DNA of 64,000 bases from Pseudoips prasinana. Lineage: Eukaryota; Arthropoda; Insecta; Lepidoptera; Nolidae. The stretch's first letter is position 1. Each line of letters begins with the position of its first letter. The notes under the pieces were generated by a model that saw only the letters and a list, made by a program, of their open reading frames with translations, did not search any database and was not told where the DNA came from. The position numbers and the translations under genes were made by a program. Where the stretch lies: assembly GCA_951640165.1 (NCBI GenBank), contig OX621247.1, forward strand, positions 30,602,001-30,666,000, read 5' to 3'. This document shows, one piece after another, positions 63,615 to 64,000 of this stretch.

Positions 63615-64000
63615 GGTTGGAGAAAAAGCTTCTTCGCATTTTTTTAAGAAAAATCAATACACTTTCATATAGTTATTTACATTTAAAATTTTGGTATCTT
63701 GTAGGTAGGGACATGATCCCATTGCTGTAGAAATTTTGGGACTTCTGATTAAAATACCGCGACAAGTGGTTTTAGCAGACCTCTCGGGATGTTAACCTGA
63801 CACTGCTTAAAGAATTCTGAAGAGGCTGAAAGGGTGAAGGTGCAAGGTCAGGACTATACGGCGGATGCATTAAATCCTCGCAGCCAAACTCTCTTAATTT
63901 TTGCTGAGTGGCTAAAGATGTGTGAGGCCTAGCGTTATTATGATGAAAAACGACACTTCTTCTGTTGATTAATCCCGGCCGATTTCTCTCAACTTTTTGC
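63615..64000 (-). pseudogene. Old mariner element, right part beyond window
   Basis: A TA-flanked end (ggttggagaaaaagcttctt) begins the element. On the minus strand a frame reads HHNNARPHTSLATQQKLREF and LMHPPYSPDLAPSPFQPLQN, i.e. the second and third catalytic regions of a mariner transposase. The second catalytic Asp reads N here (HHNNARPH for HDNARPH) and the third region reads PSPFQ in place of xxDYH/F, so the copy is dead. The transposase N-terminus lies beyond 64000. It is a different, older lineage from the three intact copies. Confidence 0.75.

Overview
This window looks like insect nuclear DNA, most likely from a moth or butterfly. It is AT-rich and intron-rich, and more than half of it is identifiable transposable elements: mariner, hAT, Transib, RTE, Jockey/CR1-like and R1-like LINEs, several tRNA-derived SINE families and a 5S-rRNA-derived SINE. 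Nothing prokaryotic is present. Functions are inferred by reading motifs and translations by eye; no database search was possible.

The only convincing host genes are three paralogues encoding small (about 165-residue) hydrophobic proteins with about four membrane segments. They share a CxxC-type N-terminus, an LLVGVH[KQ] block, a GxVKAY block and a FW-V C-terminal block, and resemble the insect DUF4728 type. Gene 1 (+) has exons at 2741-2818, 14671-14859, 17435-17570 and 21971-22062. Gene 2 (+) has exons at 37330-37407, 39713-39862, 41283-41418 and 43668-43813. Gene 3 (-) has exons at 49958-49788, 48313-48178 and 47413-47322; its first coding exon was not found. Intron phases (0, 0, 1) agree at every junction visible in the three genes, so the cluster arose by duplication of an already intron-containing gene. 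Genes 1 and 2 are in tandem; gene 3 converges on gene 2.

Layout: 1-2.7 kb, SINE/MITE-rich flank with a candidate promoter near 1.73-1.80 kb. 2.7-22.1 kb, gene 1, whose 11.9-kb first intron holds a nearly intact Jockey/CR1-like LINE (5.7-9.9 kb), an intact mariner (10.4-11.7 kb) and nested SINEs. 22-37 kb, intergenic: a hAT element with an 8-bp target duplication (26.0-27.1 kb), long-inverted-repeat elements (27.5-28.9 kb), nested TIR elements (30.1-31.3 kb), and an internally deleted Transib element with RSS-like ends (33.1-34.3 kb). 37.3-43.8 kb, gene 2. 44-47 kb, repeats. 47.3 kb to at least 50.0 kb, gene 3. 50.6-64 kb, two more intact mariner copies, a rearranged inverted R1-like LINE (53.1-55.5 kb), a full-length but decayed RTE LINE with a 10-bp target duplication (59.6-62.8 kb), and the end of an old mariner at the right edge.

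The strongest leads are the Transib derivative with RSS-like termini, the three-gene membrane-protein family (including a gene 3 last exon found only by reading the minus strand), the 5S-derived SINE with a clean target duplication, the RTE-derived head-plus-tail short elements, and several long perfect or near-perfect palindromes.
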